From NCBI GenBank assembly GCA_904501765.1, contig CAJGCM010000154.1, forward strand, positions 1 to 5,223: a stretch of 5,223 nucleotides of DNA, in the 5' to 3' direction. The stretch comes from an uncultured Clostridia bacterium (GTDB lineage Bacteria; Bacillota; Clostridia; Oscillospirales; CAG-272). This document shows positions 4,723 to 5,223 of the stretch, piece after piece; within the stretch, counting starts at the first letter, position 1; each line of letters starts with the position of its first letter. The notes beneath the pieces were generated by a model, which was given only the letters and a program-made list of their open reading frames with translations, did no database searches and was not told where the DNA came from. Both the position numbers and the translations under genes were made by a program.

Positions 4723-5223
4723 ATGAAAATTACGGTAATGGGAAGACAAATGACTGTCAGAGAGAGTCTTAAGAGCGTAATAGAAAAAAAGCTCGGTAAA
4801 TTTGACAAGTTCTTTGGAGAAAGCACCGAGGCGTTCGTCACTTGCAAGGCGAGGAAGGGTGTAAAAATTATCGAAATTATGATCACCTACGGAGCAACTA
4901 TGTTTCGTGCTGAAGAGGAGAGCGACACCTTCTTAACCGCACTTGACAGAACTCTTGAATCTCTTGAACGACAGATAAGGAAAAACAAAACCCGACTTGA
5001 AAAGAGAGTAAAGTGTGGGGCCTTTGTGATAGAAGAGGACGACGATGACGAGTATGAGGAGGAGGGAGAATTCAGAATTAAGGTAAAAACCTTCCCCTTC
5101 AAGCCTATGACACCCGAGGAGGCTATTCTGCAAATGAACCTCATAGGGCATAGCTTCTTTGCTTTTACCGATGCCGTAACTCTTAACGTGTGCGTCGTTT
5201 ACAAGAGAAAAGAAGGGGACTAC
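4723..5223 (+). CDS. hpf: Long-form ribosome hibernation promoting factor, 3' end cut
   Basis: The product (167 residues visible, no stop before the window edge) is a long HPF/RaiA-type protein. In slow growth it binds the 30S decoding region through its N-terminal domain and pairs 70S ribosomes into inactive 100S dimers through its C-terminal domain. Residues 1-95 match the N domain, opening MKITVMGRQMTV and continuing SVIEKKLGKFDKFF (18-31), with basic residues near 86-97. An acidic linker, EEDDDDEYEEEGE (104-116), follows. The C-terminal dimerisation domain begins about 118 and carries the family signature FPFKPMTPEEAILQM (124-138), then GHSFFAF (142-148) and VVYKRKEGDY at the edge. The family is usually 175-190 residues, so only a short tail should be missing. 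The start is set by AGGTGG (4713-4718), four bases upstream. It is divergent from the ABC gene, with its own promoter and a structured leader. Confidence 0.96.
   Translation, partial: MKITVMGRQMTVRESLKSVIEKKLGKFDKFFGESTEAFVTCKARKGVKIIEIMITYGATMFRAEEESDTFLTALDRTLESLERQIRKNKTRLEKRVKCGAFVIEEDDDDEYEEEGEFRIKVKTFPFKPMTPEEAILQMNLIGHSFFAFTDAVTLNVCVVYKRKEGDY

Noticed and set aside
4887..5151. Minus-strand open frames of 72-100 codons opposite hpf and its leader
   Set aside because: They are shadows of the hpf reading frame, low-complexity Ser/Leu-rich, without ribosome sites.

Overview
The window looks like a piece of a Clostridia chromosome, plausibly a gut member of the Oscillospiraceae/Ruminococcaceae type. 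The reasons are the tightly packed tRNA genes with encoded CCA, strong AGGAGG-type ribosome binding sites, TATAAT promoters, a long-form ribosome hibernation factor typical of Gram-positive bacteria, and a MacB/FtsX-type ABC protein of the Firmicutes style. The lineage is inferred from these features, not from a database search.

Layout. Bases 1-139 hold the end of a tRNA cluster: tRNA-Phe(GAA), cut by the window edge, and a complete tRNA-Gly(GCC), followed by a terminator. Bases 181-400 contain no gene but are packed with palindromes. They end in a second copy of the tRNA-Gly 3' end (a 22-base direct repeat), fused to a fragment of the tRNA 5' part, and a second terminator. Bases 403-596 are an array of about nine short hairpins with different arms, separated by a conserved 8-base linker. 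The linker reads ATATCATC in the left half and GATGATAT in the right half, so the array is inverted about its centre. The last hairpin supplies the -35 box of a good promoter for a two-gene operon. The first gene (643-1008) encodes a four-helix-bundle protein of the 23S rRNA intervening-sequence / Avd-like type. The second (1051-1422) encodes a small charged helical protein I do not recognise. A strong bidirectional terminator (about 1513-1556) closes this operon and also the converging gene on the other strand.

The minus strand, 4347 down to 1597, encodes one large ATP-binding/permease ABC protein with an unusually large extracellular domain. The 375-base divergent intergenic region carries its probable promoter, a cluster of DnaA-box-like 9-mers, and the extended -10 promoter and structured leader of hpf. 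The hpf gene (long-form hibernation promoting factor) starts at 4723 and runs off the window end.

The tRNAs, ABC transporter and hpf are ordinary chromosomal genes. The accessory-looking part is 124-1422: duplicated tRNA tail, hairpin array, four-helix-bundle gene and unknown gene. It has the look of a small cassette placed behind a tRNA gene. The array and its partner proteins are the best candidate here for an undescribed system; its function cannot be read from the sequence alone.
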